64,000 bases of DNA from Microcoleus sp. FACHB-61 (GTDB taxonomy: Bacteria > Cyanobacteriota > Cyanobacteriia > Cyanobacteriales > Microcoleaceae), in contig JACJNY010000037.1 in assembly GCA_014695295.1 (NCBI GenBank), forward strand, positions 1-64,000, given 5' to 3'. Within the stretch, counting starts at the first letter, position 1, and every line of letters begins with the position of its first letter. A program made the position numbers and the translations under genes. Shown one piece after another: positions 8,052 to 17,706 of the stretch. The notes beneath the pieces were generated by a model. The model did not search any database, had not been told where the DNA came from, and saw only the letters and a list, made by a program, of their open reading frames with translations.

Positions 8052-8300
8052 ATGACTCAAAATAATTTACTGTCTCGCATCTCAATCGACTCGAATATCT
8101 GCTTTGGCAAACCCTGTATTCGCGGCCATCGCATCTGGGTTTCTCTGATTCTTGACTTTCTCGCTAGTGGAATGACTTTTGAAGAATTGCTTGAGGAATA
8201 TCCGGGAATTGAACGAGAAGACGTTTTGGCTTGTATTGCTTATGGGGCTGAGTTGGCAAGAGATTGTTACTCTATTTCTGCTTCATCACCACCAAAGTAA
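8052..8300 (+). CDS. DUF433 family protein (antitoxin-like), orphan
   Basis: The 82-residue protein has the DUF433 winged-helix pattern: ISIDSNICFGKPCIRGHRIWV, then FLASGMTFEELLEEYPGIERED and VLACIAYGAELAR. DUF433 proteins are usually antitoxins paired with a DUF5615 PIN-like toxin immediately downstream. No such toxin gene follows: the last 29 bases overlap the convergent large kinase gene. The C-terminal residues after AELARD (CYSISASSPPK) look unconserved and are encoded opposite the kinase 3' end. It may be a domesticated or decayed antitoxin. Confidence 0.82.
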   Translation: MTQNNLLSRISIDSNICFGKPCIRGHRIWVSLILDFLASGMTFEELLEEYPGIEREDVLACIAYGAELARDCYSISASSPPK

Positions 8301-11300
8301 TATCATCAAACACCCTCTGAACACCAATATACTGTCGCAGATCAGCAATAACAGCTTCCTGAATTTCTGCGGCACAACGGTGACGATTTTCAACCACCAC
8401 TTGCCACAACCTTTTTAATCCGTACTGCGCATTATTAATATTTTTAGCTTCAGGAATTCCATCAGTATAAAGCACCACCACATCTCCAGGATTCAACTGC
8501 ACTTCTGTTTGAGAAATAAAGTCGCCAATCTCTTCTACTAAGCCAATGGGAAAGCCTAAATCCATCGTGTCTACGCACTCCAATGTTCCATCAGCGCGAA
8601 CCACGATCATTTCCTCATGTTGTCCGCTTAATTTCAGGACACCTCCGGCATAATCTAAGATGGCTAAAGTCATGTTTTTATCCGAGTTAATGCGCTGAAG
8701 ATTGTCATAAAGTGTCTGGTTTATGATATCCAAAAACTTCACTGGATCTGTTTCGTTCATTTTCTGAAGCGTCCTGACCACAGTTTGTGCCATAATCATC
8801 AACACGCCACTTTCTAAACCATGTCCGGTGACATCACCAATGCTAATCTTGACTTGACCATCCTGTGGCAGTACATCATAGTAATCGCCGCCAACTTCAT
8901 CTGCTGGTTCCATAAATCCAGCTATTTCTAAGCCTTCAATTGCTGCGAGTTCTGACTGTTTGGGCAATACCATTTGTTGCAGTTGTTTGACTATATCGAG
9001 TTCTGCACTCATTCGGACATTTTCGGCTTTGAGTTTTCGATTCAGGGTACTAATTTCTCCGTTAGCTTGAGCTAGTTGAGCGGTTCTTTCATTAACTTTA
9101 TCTTCTAAGTTTTGATAGAGTCTGGCATTTTCAATCGAAATAGCTGTTTGTGAGCATAAGATTTTTAAAACTTTTAATCTATCTGGGGTAAATGCCCCGG
9201 CAGTCCGATTATTTTCTAGATAGATAATACCGAACAGTTTGCCTTGATTAATAATAGGAATACATAAGAGGGACTTGGGCTGATTTTTAACAATATAGGG
9301 TTCACGAGTAAAAACTCCTTCGTTAGTAGCATCAGATAAAACGACCTCCTCTTGAGTTCTTGCAACATATTGGATGACACCTAGTGGCAGTTGTTCGCTA
9401 TTTTCAATGTTGATTGACTGTAAGACAGTAACTTGTTCTGAATCCACAGATACTTCTGCTTCAATCAGCAATTTTTCCTGAGATTCTAAAATTAGAGAAC
9501 CAACTTGCGCCCCGGCATTCTCAATGAGAATTATCATCAATTTTGCCAGTAATTTCTCTAGCAGAATTTCTTCAGATAGAGTTTGCGAAGCTTTCACGAT
9601 TGCGATCAAATCCAGTTCAGAAGAAGTGCTACTTCCTGTTGTGGTAGGCGGCGTAGATAGCTTTTTGCTAAGTGTTCCCCTGTTCGAGGGCGTTCTTTGT
9701 AATAACTGAGGATAGCGCCTATCTAAATCGTTAACTTTAGCTGTTGCGCCCCAGCGTAGATAGCAATAATGGGCATCTTGCATATAGACTTGCGCGATTT
9801 TATCTTGATCTAAAGCGAGATAAAACTTAGCGGCGAGTTCGTGTGCCAATGCTTCTTCATTGATGTATTCATGTTCTTTAGCAAGAGCAATAGCTTTTTT
9901 GTAATAGTCCATTGCCACAACCTCTGAGCCTTGAACTCGGTGTCGTTCGGCTTCTACAAGGTAAAATTTATGTAAATGATTCATTGGGGCATAATGCGCC
10001 CATTTTTTAAACTTTTTCTGGTTAGATTGCACTTTTTGAGATAGGCGTTTTTGCTGGTTTTTCGAGAAAGAAGAATACACAGCAACTCTTGCCAGCGAAT
10101 CATAAAAGTAAAATAACGTAGTAGTCAACATCCCTGCTGCACTATCTATATATTTTTCCGCAAGTGCCGCATTGTCTAGGGCTTCCTCGTACTCTCCAAA
10201 TAGGTAACAAAGTGTCAGTTTTTCAAGATATGTATGAAAAAGTAGGGTTTGATCATTCGCCTCAATATCAAGGGGCAGTCTTTTCGACTCGTCATAAAAA
10301 TCACCAATTAAACGGCAGGGATTTTTCGATTGCCCCATCAAATTCAAAACCCTCTGCCGATTTATATTAATGTAATGAAAGTTTCGCTTTTGCTTTAATT
10401 TTTGGATAGTATCACTGTATTTGGCTGCCTCCCGCTCAACAACAGCTAACTCCAGCCCCATGCAATAGGAATTGTAGGAGTTCCACAATATGGAATATGT
10501 CCCATATTCTAAATCTCCTGTTTCTAGTCCACTCGAATAGGCAAGCAGTAAAGGCTGTAATGTCTGCCTTCCATGCTCCTTCCAATGCCTGATAAAGTGA
10601 TTAACAATAGCGACTGTTTTCGCTTTTACTTTCCGAGCATTGAGCCGCTCCAATAGACTTAAGGCTAGGTTGCCAAATTTATAGCCTGTTTCAATGTCTC
10701 CTAATACTCCGCAAAGAATCAACCCATAAGCTGCATACATCACTGCTGAGAAGGAAGCATTACCGTATTTGACCGATATATTGATACCTTTAAAAATAAC
10801 CAGCGGTAATAGGTTAGGAGCAGCTATATAGGAAGCGGAACTTACAATCGCTAGAATACGAATTGCTGCCAACTTATCAGGAGCAGTCATTTCGGGTAAG
10901 TTGATTAAATCCTCAATTCGTTTCCCCAGCAAGGCAAACTTTGTCCCCATCAAACCGAGTAAGATATCTAAGTTACTGGGCTGTTTAGGCAAACTTACTC
11001 CCAACAGCTTCAGAACTGTTAGTCCAGTATCGACTGCTTCTAATGGCTTGTTCTGCGTTAGATAAGCAGAGATTTTAACTTCATAAACTTTCACCTTATC
11101 CAGTAGTGCTTTGCCCTGTTGCAGCACGACTGGAACTAATCTCTCCATTTCCTCGAATTGACCGCACAAATAGGCAGCTTCTGCGGCTTCTACATACAGA
11201 GCAAGTGTAGTATCGTACTGAGTCTGCCAACTTGACTCCTTTTCATTTCCCCCCTTGTTAAGAGAGGACTGAGAGGAGTTCAACAATTCTAAGCCGCTGG

Positions 11301-13611
11301 TTAGGTAGGTAAGGGCGGGTTGATAAGCGGCTGAGGCTTTTGCTTTCTTGCCAGCTATGAGGTTTAACTTTGCCAATTCATCTCGTTTCTGCTGGTTTTC
11401 GAGCAGATTGCTGCCGAAATTCAAGTGATTAACAATGTCAAAGATTTTTTCCTCTTGCTGCTGGAGTGGGGTATTATTCAGGAGTAGCTGACCGATTTGC
11501 AGATGGCTTGCTTGCTTGCGGTGTGAGGGAATGAGAGAGTAGGCGGCTTGTTGGATGCGATCGTGGACAAACCTGTAAGCTACCTTGAATTCATCCGGCT
11601 TTCGGTGTGTTTGCAGAAATTTGTAATCATCTCCCACTGGAACAATTAGGCCTTCTCGCACGGCTGACCAGAGATCGTTTGCCGTTTCTTTTTGCAGCTT
11701 TTCACCTACATTTGAGAGAGTTTTTAAATCAAACTGGTTACCGATACACGCAGCCGTTTTTAATACTTCTTGCGTCAGCTCTGGTAGTTTTTGAATTTTT
11801 TGAGTCATCAACTCAACGACATTATTAGTAATACCTCGTGCTTGAATTTGATCTAAATTCCACTGCCAACTGCTACTGAGAAAATCGAAATCTAATAAGT
11901 TTTCTGTATAAAGCGACTGGAGAAACTCTTTCATGAAGAAAGGATTACCCTGAGTTTTGGCAAGCACTAATTCGGCTAATGGCTTTGACCTTTTTGCGTC
12001 GCACTTAAGCGTATCGGCAATTAACTGATTTACACAAGTTAAATCTAACGGCGAGAGCAAGATAGAATTTACAGTTGCTCCAGATTTTTGAATTTCTGAT
12101 AAGGTAATTTTTAAGGGATGGGCTGCACTGACTTCATTATCCCGATATGCTCCAATTACCAGTAGATACGAAGTATCTACATCGGTCATCATTAACTGCA
12201 TTAATTTCAGAGTAGCGGAGTCTGCCCATTGTAAGTCATCTAGAAAGATAACTAAGGGATGCTCTTGTTGACAAAAGACGTGAATGAAGTTTTGAAAGAC
12301 TAAGTTAAATCGATTTTGGGACTCAGTTGCTGCTAGCTCTAGAACGGCTGGTTGCTTGCCAAGAATCAGTTCGATTTCGGGGATGACATCAATAATAATT
12401 TGTCCGTTTGCTCCTAATGCTGATACGAGTTTGTCACGCCATAGGTGCAGTTGTTCGGAGGTTTCAGTTAGCAGTTGTCGAACTAATTCTCGAAATGCAC
12501 TGACGATAGCACTGTAAGGAATATTTCGCTGGAACTGGTCAAATTTACCAGAGATGTAATAACCGCGTCGTTCAGTAATTGGTTTATAGATTTCTTGAAC
12601 TAATACTGATTTACCAATCCCGGAATACCCAGCAACAAGCATGAGTTGGCTGGTGCCCTGAGTTATCCGCTCAAAAGCTGCGAGTAACGTTTCAATTTGG
12701 GTTGACCTACCATAGAGCTTTTGCGGGATTTGAAATTTATCAGAAATATCTTGTTCCCCTAAAACAAAATTTTCAATTTCCTCACCACTTTTTAGTTGCA
12801 TTAGACAGAGCGCCAAATCGTCTCTAATGCCTAAAGCACTTTGGTATCGTTCCTCTGCTGTTTTCGCCATGAGTTTCATCATGATTTCTGAAACGACTAG
12901 AGGAATTTCGGGATTAATTCTATGGGGTGGGACGGGTTGTTTAGCAATATGACAATGAACCAACTCCATTGCATCGGTAGCATCAAAAGGCAATTGGTTT
13001 GCCAATATTTTATAAAAGGTAACTCCGAGCGAGTAAAAGTCAGTGCGGTAATCGATCGCTCGATTCATCCTGCCTGTTTGTTCGGGAGAAATATAAGCTA
13101 ACGTTCCTTCTAAAACATTAGGGCTTTTTAAGGCAGTGTTTTCTCTGGACAAGACTGTGGACAAGCCAAAGTCAATAATTTTTAATTCTCCGGTTTGAGA
13201 GTTAAAAACAATATTGGACGGGTTAATATCTTTATGTATAATGTTTGACTGATGAATTTTCCCCAGGGTTTCAGCGATCTGAATGGCGATTTGGAGAAAT
13301 TCTAATAAGGTAAACTGTCTTTTTTCGAGTAATCTCTCTAAGGATTCTCCACCGAAATCCTCTAATAGCATTACCAACGTGTTGTTATGTTTTCGTAGCT
13401 CGTGAGCCTTAACAACTCCCCCTAGTTGAAAGCTACGGGTGATTTCATATTCCTGCTGGTAACGGACAAGTTCGGCAGGGGTAGGATAGTCTTCTTTGAG
13501 GACTTTCAGAATCAGCGGTTGGTTATCTTGTTCTCTAATTCCCCGATAGACCAGGGAATTGGCACTTTCGTAAATTTGGGCTAAAACTTTAATTCCAGGA
13601 AGTTTAATCAT
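8272..13611 (-). CDS. Serine/threonine kinase - AAA ATPase - GAF - PP2C (SpoIIE-type) signalling protein
   Basis: A single 1779-residue chain. The kinase domain (1-270) has LILKV (K36), HKDINPSN (D128) and DFG (147-149), so it is likely active despite HKD for HRD. An AAA_16/STAND-like ATPase follows, with Walker A GYSGIGKS (328-335) and Walker B VIFLDDLQWAD. A long helical TPR-like region spans about 700-1270, then a GAF domain (about 1330-1480), a coiled coil, and a SpoIIE/PP2C phosphatase (about 1570-1779) with EVGGDYYDV and GDVTGHGLESG. The GAF presumably senses a ligand and the ATPase may oligomerise. Such multidomain proteins usually end in a histidine kinase or GGDEF in other cyanobacteria; here the output is a phosphatase. 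Targets unknown. Confidence 0.93.
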   Translation of the reverse strand: MIKLPGIKVLAQIYESANSLVYRGIREQDNQPLILKVLKEDYPTPAELVRYQQEYEITRSFQLGGVVKAHELRKHNNTLVMLLEDFGGESLERLLEKRQFTLLEFLQIAIQIAETLGKIHQSNIIHKDINPSNIVFNSQTGELKIIDFGLSTVLSRENTALKSPNVLEGTLAYISPEQTGRMNRAIDYRTDFYSLGVTFYKILANQLPFDATDAMELVHCHIAKQPVPPHRINPEIPLVVSEIMMKLMAKTAEERYQSALGIRDDLALCLMQLKSGEEIENFVLGEQDISDKFQIPQKLYGRSTQIETLLAAFERITQGTSQLMLVAGYSGIGKSVLVQEIYKPITERRGYYISGKFDQFQRNIPYSAIVSAFRELVRQLLTETSEQLHLWRDKLVSALGANGQIIIDVIPEIELILGKQPAVLELAATESQNRFNLVFQNFIHVFCQQEHPLVIFLDDLQWADSATLKLMQLMMTDVDTSYLLVIGAYRDNEVSAAHPLKITLSEIQKSGATVNSILLSPLDLTCVNQLIADTLKCDAKRSKPLAELVLAKTQGNPFFMKEFLQSLYTENLLDFDFLSSSWQWNLDQIQARGITNNVVELMTQKIQKLPELTQEVLKTAACIGNQFDLKTLSNVGEKLQKETANDLWSAVREGLIVPVGDDYKFLQTHRKPDEFKVAYRFVHDRIQQAAYSLIPSHRKQASHLQIGQLLLNNTPLQQQEEKIFDIVNHLNFGSNLLENQQKRDELAKLNLIAGKKAKASAAYQPALTYLTSGLELLNSSQSSLNKGGNEKESSWQTQYDTTLALYVEAAEAAYLCGQFEEMERLVPVVLQQGKALLDKVKVYEVKISAYLTQNKPLEAVDTGLTVLKLLGVSLPKQPSNLDILLGLMGTKFALLGKRIEDLINLPEMTAPDKLAAIRILAIVSSASYIAAPNLLPLVIFKGINISVKYGNASFSAVMYAAYGLILCGVLGDIETGYKFGNLALSLLERLNARKVKAKTVAIVNHFIRHWKEHGRQTLQPLLLAYSSGLETGDLEYGTYSILWNSYNSYCMGLELAVVEREAAKYSDTIQKLKQKRNFHYININRQRVLNLMGQSKNPCRLIGDFYDESKRLPLDIEANDQTLLFHTYLEKLTLCYLFGEYEEALDNAALAEKYIDSAAGMLTTTLFYFYDSLARVAVYSSFSKNQQKRLSQKVQSNQKKFKKWAHYAPMNHLHKFYLVEAERHRVQGSEVVAMDYYKKAIALAKEHEYINEEALAHELAAKFYLALDQDKIAQVYMQDAHYCYLRWGATAKVNDLDRRYPQLLQRTPSNRGTLSKKLSTPPTTTGSSTSSELDLIAIVKASQTLSEEILLEKLLAKLMIILIENAGAQVGSLILESQEKLLIEAEVSVDSEQVTVLQSINIENSEQLPLGVIQYVARTQEEVVLSDATNEGVFTREPYIVKNQPKSLLCIPIINQGKLFGIIYLENNRTAGAFTPDRLKVLKILCSQTAISIENARLYQNLEDKVNERTAQLAQANGEISTLNRKLKAENVRMSAELDIVKQLQQMVLPKQSELAAIEGLEIAGFMEPADEVGGDYYDVLPQDGQVKISIGDVTGHGLESGVLMIMAQTVVRTLQKMNETDPVKFLDIINQTLYDNLQRINSDKNMTLAILDYAGGVLKLSGQHEEMIVVRADGTLECVDTMDLGFPIGLVEEIGDFISQTEVQLNPGDVVVLYTDGIPEAKNINNAQYGLKRLWQVVVENRHRCAAEIQEAVIADLRQYIGVQRVFDDITLVVMKQK

Positions 13612-13830
13612 GTTCGGCTATCCATCTTTGACAGTTATGAACCTTACGGGCGATGGTCAACGACTGCTGATGGTACTCAATCGCCTTGGCATAGGTGCCC
13701 AGGGAAGTGTAAACATTTCGCAGATTACCCAATGCTGCCCCCTCACCTTAGCGAGCTTTAATCTCTCGGTAGATAATCAAGGTCTGTTGACAAGACTCAA
13801 GGCTTCTTGAAATAGACTTGTCTGACCCTA
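13604..13830 (-). pseudogene. Remnant of a TPR-repeat protein
   Basis: The minus strand reads QQTLIIYREIKAR, stop, then GEGAALGNLRNVYTSLG and AKAIEYHQQSLTIARKV. These are two classic TPR units like those of CHAT-associated or kinase-associated TPR proteins, broken by an in-frame TAA. The fragment has no start. It ends in a stop that overlaps the ATG of the large kinase gene. Degeneration and lack of a start mark it as a pseudogene fragment. Confidence 0.75.
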
Positions 13831-13869
13831 CTGAAGTCCTCGCTCGAACAACTTACTATAGCAGCCAAC

Positions 13870-13990
13870 AGGCTAGTATTTTTTCTAATATTCGTCTAAG
13901 GATAGCCGAGACGCTTGCCGATAGTATTGAGACTGACTCCTTCATTAACCAGTTCGGTCGCGTGTGCGTGTCTGTGTTCATGGATGGTAC
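13870..13990 (-). pseudogene. C-terminal fragment of a tyrosine recombinase/integrase
   Basis: The minus strand reads HEHRHAHATELVNEGVSLN and then TIGKRLGYP, stop, TNIR. This matches the box II region of phage-type tyrosine recombinases (HxLRHTHATEL...GVSL..I.KRLGH). A TAG interrupts it where the family usually has H/K and the following strand. The catalytic tyrosine region and the N-terminal two thirds are missing. It is a dead remnant of a mobile element, lying between the TPR remnant and a large palindrome. Confidence 0.7.
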
Positions 13991-13995
13991 AGCTT

Positions 13996-14120
13996 AAGTA
14001 GGTAGGCGGTGTAAAACCCCACTATGTAAACGATGGTAAAGTATCCTTAGCCTTAAGCGTGGCTGACTGAGCAATGTTTACATACAGTTACATTGTTCAG
14101 TTTAATCCCGCCTACTTACT
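13996..14120. repeat. Imperfect inverted repeat element beside the recombinase remnant
   Basis: The outer arms AAGTAGGTAGGCGG (left) and CCGCCTACTTACTT (right) are inverted with one mismatch. Inner inverted segments TATGTAAACGATGG and GCAATGTTTACATA strengthen the foldback. The element has no coding capacity. It may be a MITE or the end of the element that once carried the recombinase. Confidence 0.6.
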
Positions 14121-14243
14121 TAGTATCATGAACTTAACACTCCTAATAGCGAGGACTTTCGCTATGAAACAGCGAATTAATTCCCTGTCGGACTTTCGGC
14201 AAAACGCGCTATTTCATCCACATTAATCCGAGTTTATCTCCGG

Positions 14244-14471
14244 TTAAAAATCGGGTTCCGCAGCCAAAAGCTCGATCGACAAATCCATCTGTTCCTTCCC
14301 CCGCGCCAAAAAGCTTTCGCACTGTTGCCAACACTCCACAGCCACCCCAAACTGCTCGAAAACCTCCTCTAGAGGCAACTCTCCCGATTCCACCCGATCG
14401 ATAATTGCTTCAATTCGATCGACCGTTTCCTCATAATTCCAGTCAGACTGGCGCAACTGCGAATCAATCAT
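14244..14471 (-). CDS. xseB: Exodeoxyribonuclease VII small subunit
   Basis: The 75-residue helical protein contains the XseB pattern [20 protein letters not shown], followed by [16 protein letters not shown]. It forms exonuclease VII with XseA, degrading single-stranded DNA to oligonucleotides. The ATG overlaps the xseA stop by four bases (ATGA), so the two are translationally coupled. The length is typical. Confidence 0.95.
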   Translation of the reverse strand: MIDSQLRQSDWNYEETVDRIEAIIDRVESGELPLEEVFEQFGVAVECWQQCESFLARGKEQMDLSIELLAAEPDF

Positions 14472-15637
14472 AACTTTTCTTCCGCATCCAATACTTCTAC
14501 AATCTTAACTTTCAGCACGCCCCGACTCAACCTCACAGTCAATTCCTCTCCCAATTCCAAACCGTCAGTTGTGCGGACTATCGTACCGTCACTTTGAATT
14601 ACCGCCGCATAACCCCTTTGCAATACCGCCGCCGGATTCAGGGCGGATAACTTTTCTTGCAATACCTCCAGTTTACCAGTTGCTTGCCGCAAAGTTCGGG
14701 ATGTCGCAGGCAAGCGTTTTAATCGATTTTGTAACAGTTGTAAATGCTCTTCTTCTGTCTGAAATCTTGCCCGCACAGCACTTGCTAAATTGACCATTCG
14801 CTGCTTGTGTTCAAAGTAAATATCTGCCAAAATTGGTACAGCTTGAGCGGCCGCCGCAGTGGGAGTGTGGGCTCGTTTATCTGCTACTAAATCGGCGAGA
14901 GATTCGTCTCTTTCGTGCCCGATGCCTGTAATAATTGGAATCGCACAATTCGCGATCGCCCTGACAACTCTCTCATCATTAAAACAAGCCAAATCTTCCG
15001 CAGAACCGCCGCCGCGCCCTAAAATGATCACATCCGCCCTACCGTCCAATTCTACCCGGGCGATCGCGCGGGCGATCGCAGCAGCAGCCAATTCTCCCTG
15101 CACTCCTGTCGGCGACAGCAACACCCGCAAACCCGGATATCTTTGGGCTAGAGTGCGCTGAATGTCTCCCCAAGCAGCGCCAGTATCGGATGTCACCACG
15201 GCCACAATTTGCGGGTGTGCCGGAATCGGGCGCTTTCTGGCGGGGTCGAAGAAACCCTCAGCATCCAAGCGCGATCGCAATTGCTGCAACCGCAAAGCCT
15301 GCAATCCTGCCCCAGCCGGTAGCGATTGCACGACAGTCAATTGGTACTCGCCGCGATTTTTGTAAACCCGGATGCTTCCCAAAACCAGCAACTGTTCCCC
15401 TTTTGCGGGCATTTGCACCAATTTCTGCCGCTGAGAATTCCACACCACGCAGCGAATAGCAGCGCTTTTGTCCGTGTCGCACAGAGTGAAAAAGCAGCCG
15501 CTGGGGTGGTGCGAAACGTTCGACACCTCGCCTGTCAGCCAAACAGATTGCAGGTTGCGATCGCCCTCCAACAAGTCTTGCAGGTAAGATGTTAGTCCGG
15601 CAACAGATAAAGCTGTATCGGGAAGAATTGAAGTCAT
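14468..15637 (-). CDS. xseA: Exodeoxyribonuclease VII large subunit
   Basis: The 389-residue protein has an N-terminal OB-fold (about 1-100, with [21 protein letters not shown]) and the catalytic domain with [26 protein letters not shown] and [18 protein letters not shown]. It is shorter than the E. coli protein, mainly in the C-terminal coiled coil. It cuts single-stranded DNA from both ends together with XseB, encoded immediately downstream. The start ATG lies just after a heptamer repeat at 15641-15674. Confidence 0.96.
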   Translation of the reverse strand: MTSILPDTALSVAGLTSYLQDLLEGDRNLQSVWLTGEVSNVSHHPSGCFFTLCDTDKSAAIRCVVWNSQRQKLVQMPAKGEQLLVLGSIRVYKNRGEYQLTVVQSLPAGAGLQALRLQQLRSRLDAEGFFDPARKRPIPAHPQIVAVVTSDTGAAWGDIQRTLAQRYPGLRVLLSPTGVQGELAAAAIARAIARVELDGRADVIILGRGGGSAEDLACFNDERVVRAIANCAIPIITGIGHERDESLADLVADKRAHTPTAAAAQAVPILADIYFEHKQRMVNLASAVRARFQTEEEHLQLLQNRLKRLPATSRTLRQATGKLEVLQEKLSALNPAAVLQRGYAAVIQSDGTIVRTTDGLELGEELTVRLSRGVLKVKIVEVLDAEEKL

Positions 15638-15640
15638 CCA

Positions 15641-15674
15641 ATTTTAGATTTTAGATTTTAGATTTTAGATTTAG
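15641..15674. repeat. Heptamer tandem repeat (ATTTTAG)n
   Basis: About four to five tandem copies of ATTTTAG directly upstream of the xseA start. Same unit as the other heptamer arrays in this window. Confidence 0.8.
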
Positions 15675-15872
15675 GCTACTATCAATACTTCGGACAGTGT
15701 GTGATTGCCAACCGTAAAATAAGGGTTTCAGGGCGATTGCGCAATCGATTTCCTAACGGAAAATCAAGGGTTTCAGACTAGGAACTAAAAATAGTCCGGA
15801 CTATTGTACTATATCTAAGGTAATTTATTTGTAGGCTGAGCGGGCGATCGTAAATTAACTGCAAACAAACTC

Positions 15873-16610
15873 ATGATATCAGATACAACCACTTCGATGA
15901 ATGTGCTGCGCCAAGAGGCTGCGGCGATCGGCATTACTGAGGCAGAAGCCAGAAAATATGGCGACCTCCGACATAAAAGAACTTGGTCTTTGGCGATCGA
16001 ACATCACCTCTCAATGCAAGATTTTGCCGATCAAATAGAAACATCCTTCACAACTTCCGAACCCGATCCCTCCAGCGCACTCAACCAATCTCAGACTGCG
16101 GAGTCGAAAGACTATGGTATTCAGCTAACTGCGAACCTAGGCGAATCTAGAGTAACAAGGGAGAACCAAACAGCATCTCTTGCTTCGCCCCAACAGCCAG
16201 CAGAAGAAATCCGGCGATCGCACAACAAATCCATCCAGCGCATCAAGCAAGCTCGAAGTTTTCAACAAGTAGTTCAAAACCACATTAAAGCCTTAAAAAC
16301 TGCATCTAATGCTCGCACTAATCAACCAGATTTATCCCTCGGCAAGTGGGTTTGTCCCGAGTGCGGCCCCCAAGGCGAAATTAGCTGTCACCTGTGCGAG
16401 GGTACTGGCAATGTAGGCGATATTGCAGCTATTGGGTGGACGCTAGCTTATATGGAAATGTTGGGCTGTTCTGCTCGCGAAATCGAACCGATACGGAAAT
16501 TTCCGCCTTCTTTGAATATTCTGGAATTGAATTTAAAAGTTTGTGTTGCTATCAAACAAAGTAGCGAAGTTTTAGCCCGGACTGAAAAATGGGTAAGGGG
16601 GAATGGGTAA
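15873..16610 (+). CDS. Hypothetical protein with a DnaJ-like zinc-binding motif
   Basis: I do not recognise the family. The 245-residue protein has a helical N-terminus, a low-complexity middle rich in Gln/Ser/Thr, a basic helix and then CPECGPQGEISCHLCEGTG (about 161-179), two CxxC pairs as in DnaJ-type zinc ribbons. The C-terminal part is helical. A zinc-stabilised protein or RNA-binding role is possible but unproven. The ATG at 15873 may be replaced by one at 15900 (MNVLRQEAA), where regular sequence begins. It is convergent with gmk. Confidence 0.68.
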   Translation: MISDTTTSMNVLRQEAAAIGITEAEARKYGDLRHKRTWSLAIEHHLSMQDFADQIETSFTTSEPDPSSALNQSQTAESKDYGIQLTANLGESRVTRENQTASLASPQQPAEEIRRSHNKSIQRIKQARSFQQVVQNHIKALKTASNARTNQPDLSLGKWVCPECGPQGEISCHLCEGTGNVGDIAAIGWTLAYMEMLGCSAREIEPIRKFPPSLNILELNLKVCVAIKQSSEVLARTEKWVRGNG

Positions 16611-16797
16611 TAAGTAATTGGTAATGGGTTATATCAAATTCGGTTATATCCCTGCGAATACCCCGTGCGATCCTCCCACTCGCGAGCAAAGAACCTGCAC
16701 ATCGCTCAAGCGAAGAACACTGCATCTAGGAAATCATCAAATTCTATCTTTTTCTTCCCATCTCCAAACTCGAAACTCAAAACTTTTCCCCATCCCC

Positions 16798-17385
16798 TCA
16801 TTTCCCCTCGCTAACAAACAATACGGATTCCAGTTTCTTCAAAGCAACTTCTAAATCATCATTAACAACCTGAAAATCAAATTCCCCCGCAGCTTCAATT
16901 TCCTCTTTAGCCCGCAGCAACCGACGGGCGATCGCACTTTCGGAATCTTGGCCCCGACTCCGCAAGCGCCGTTCCAATTCTTCCCAAGAAGGAGGTAAAA
17001 TAAAAATTCGCAGCGCCTCTGGAAAATTATTCCTAATTTGCCTAGCCCCTTCCAACTCAATTTCGAGGATTACGCATTTTCCCTCACCAATTCCTTGCTT
17101 GAGACCAAAATAAGGAGTACCGTAAAAATTACCGGCAAACTCGGCCCATTCCGCCAACTCTCCAGCCTCAACCATTTGTTCAAAGCGGCTGCGGCTGACA
17201 AAATAATAGTGCTGTCCCTCAATTTCTCCCTCGCGGGGCGATCGAGTTGTCACCGATACCGAAAGATACAATTCGGAATGGCGATTGAGGAGCGATCGTA
17301 CTAGGGTGCCTTTTCCCACACCGCTAGGCCCCGTCAGAACAATTAATTTACCGGATTTCATTTTTAGAAGAGAAACCTGTAACAA
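16798..17385 (-). CDS. gmk: Guanylate kinase
   Basis: The enzyme converts GMP and ATP to GDP and ADP. The P-loop reads GPSGVGKGT, followed by [19 protein letters not shown] (GMP-binding) and [13 protein letters not shown] (family: ILDIDWQGA). The ATG at 17385 gives 195 residues. An internal ATG at 17361 (MKSGKLIVL) lies exactly where the domain starts and may be the true one. It follows remA at 54 bp on the same strand, a conserved cyanobacterial order. Confidence 0.95.
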   Translation of the reverse strand: MLQVSLLKMKSGKLIVLTGPSGVGKGTLVRSLLNRHSELYLSVSVTTRSPREGEIEGQHYYFVSRSRFEQMVEAGELAEWAEFAGNFYGTPYFGLKQGIGEGKCVILEIELEGARQIRNNFPEALRIFILPPSWEELERRLRSRGQDSESAIARRLLRAKEEIEAAGEFDFQVVNDDLEVALKKLESVLFVSEGK

Positions 17386-17439
17386 TTCAAGTTTTCGCTT
17401 ACTCTAAACTGTAAGCGCTCAAATTGCAACTGACAAACC

Positions 17440-17706
17440 TCAATCATCCCGACTTTGACCGTCTTTGCTGATCACAAAACGATTAGCAACCGTTTCCGGC
17501 TGAATTGCCGAGAGGATGACGTGACTCGAATCTGTAATAATTACCGCTCTCGTGCGGCGGCCGTAAGTAGCGTCAACCAGTTGTCCCCGCTCCCGCGCAT
17601 CAGTAATAATCCGCTTAATTGGCGCTGACTCGGGACTAACAATGGCAATCACTCGGTTAGCAGACACAATGTTACCAAAACCGATATTAATTAATTGAAT
17701 ATCCAT
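17440..17706 (-). CDS. remA: RemA family regulatory protein (DUF370)
   Basis: The 88-residue protein has the DUF370 core: [21 protein letters not shown], then [31 protein letters not shown] and [11 protein letters not shown]. In Bacillus RemA is a DNA-binding activator of biofilm matrix genes; in cyanobacteria the role is largely unknown. The neighbouring gmk gene downstream is likely cotranscribed. The size and start are typical of the family. Confidence 0.93.
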   Translation of the reverse strand: MDIQLINIGFGNIVSANRVIAIVSPESAPIKRIITDARERGQLVDATYGRRTRAVIITDSSHVILSAIQPETVANRFVISKDGQSRDD

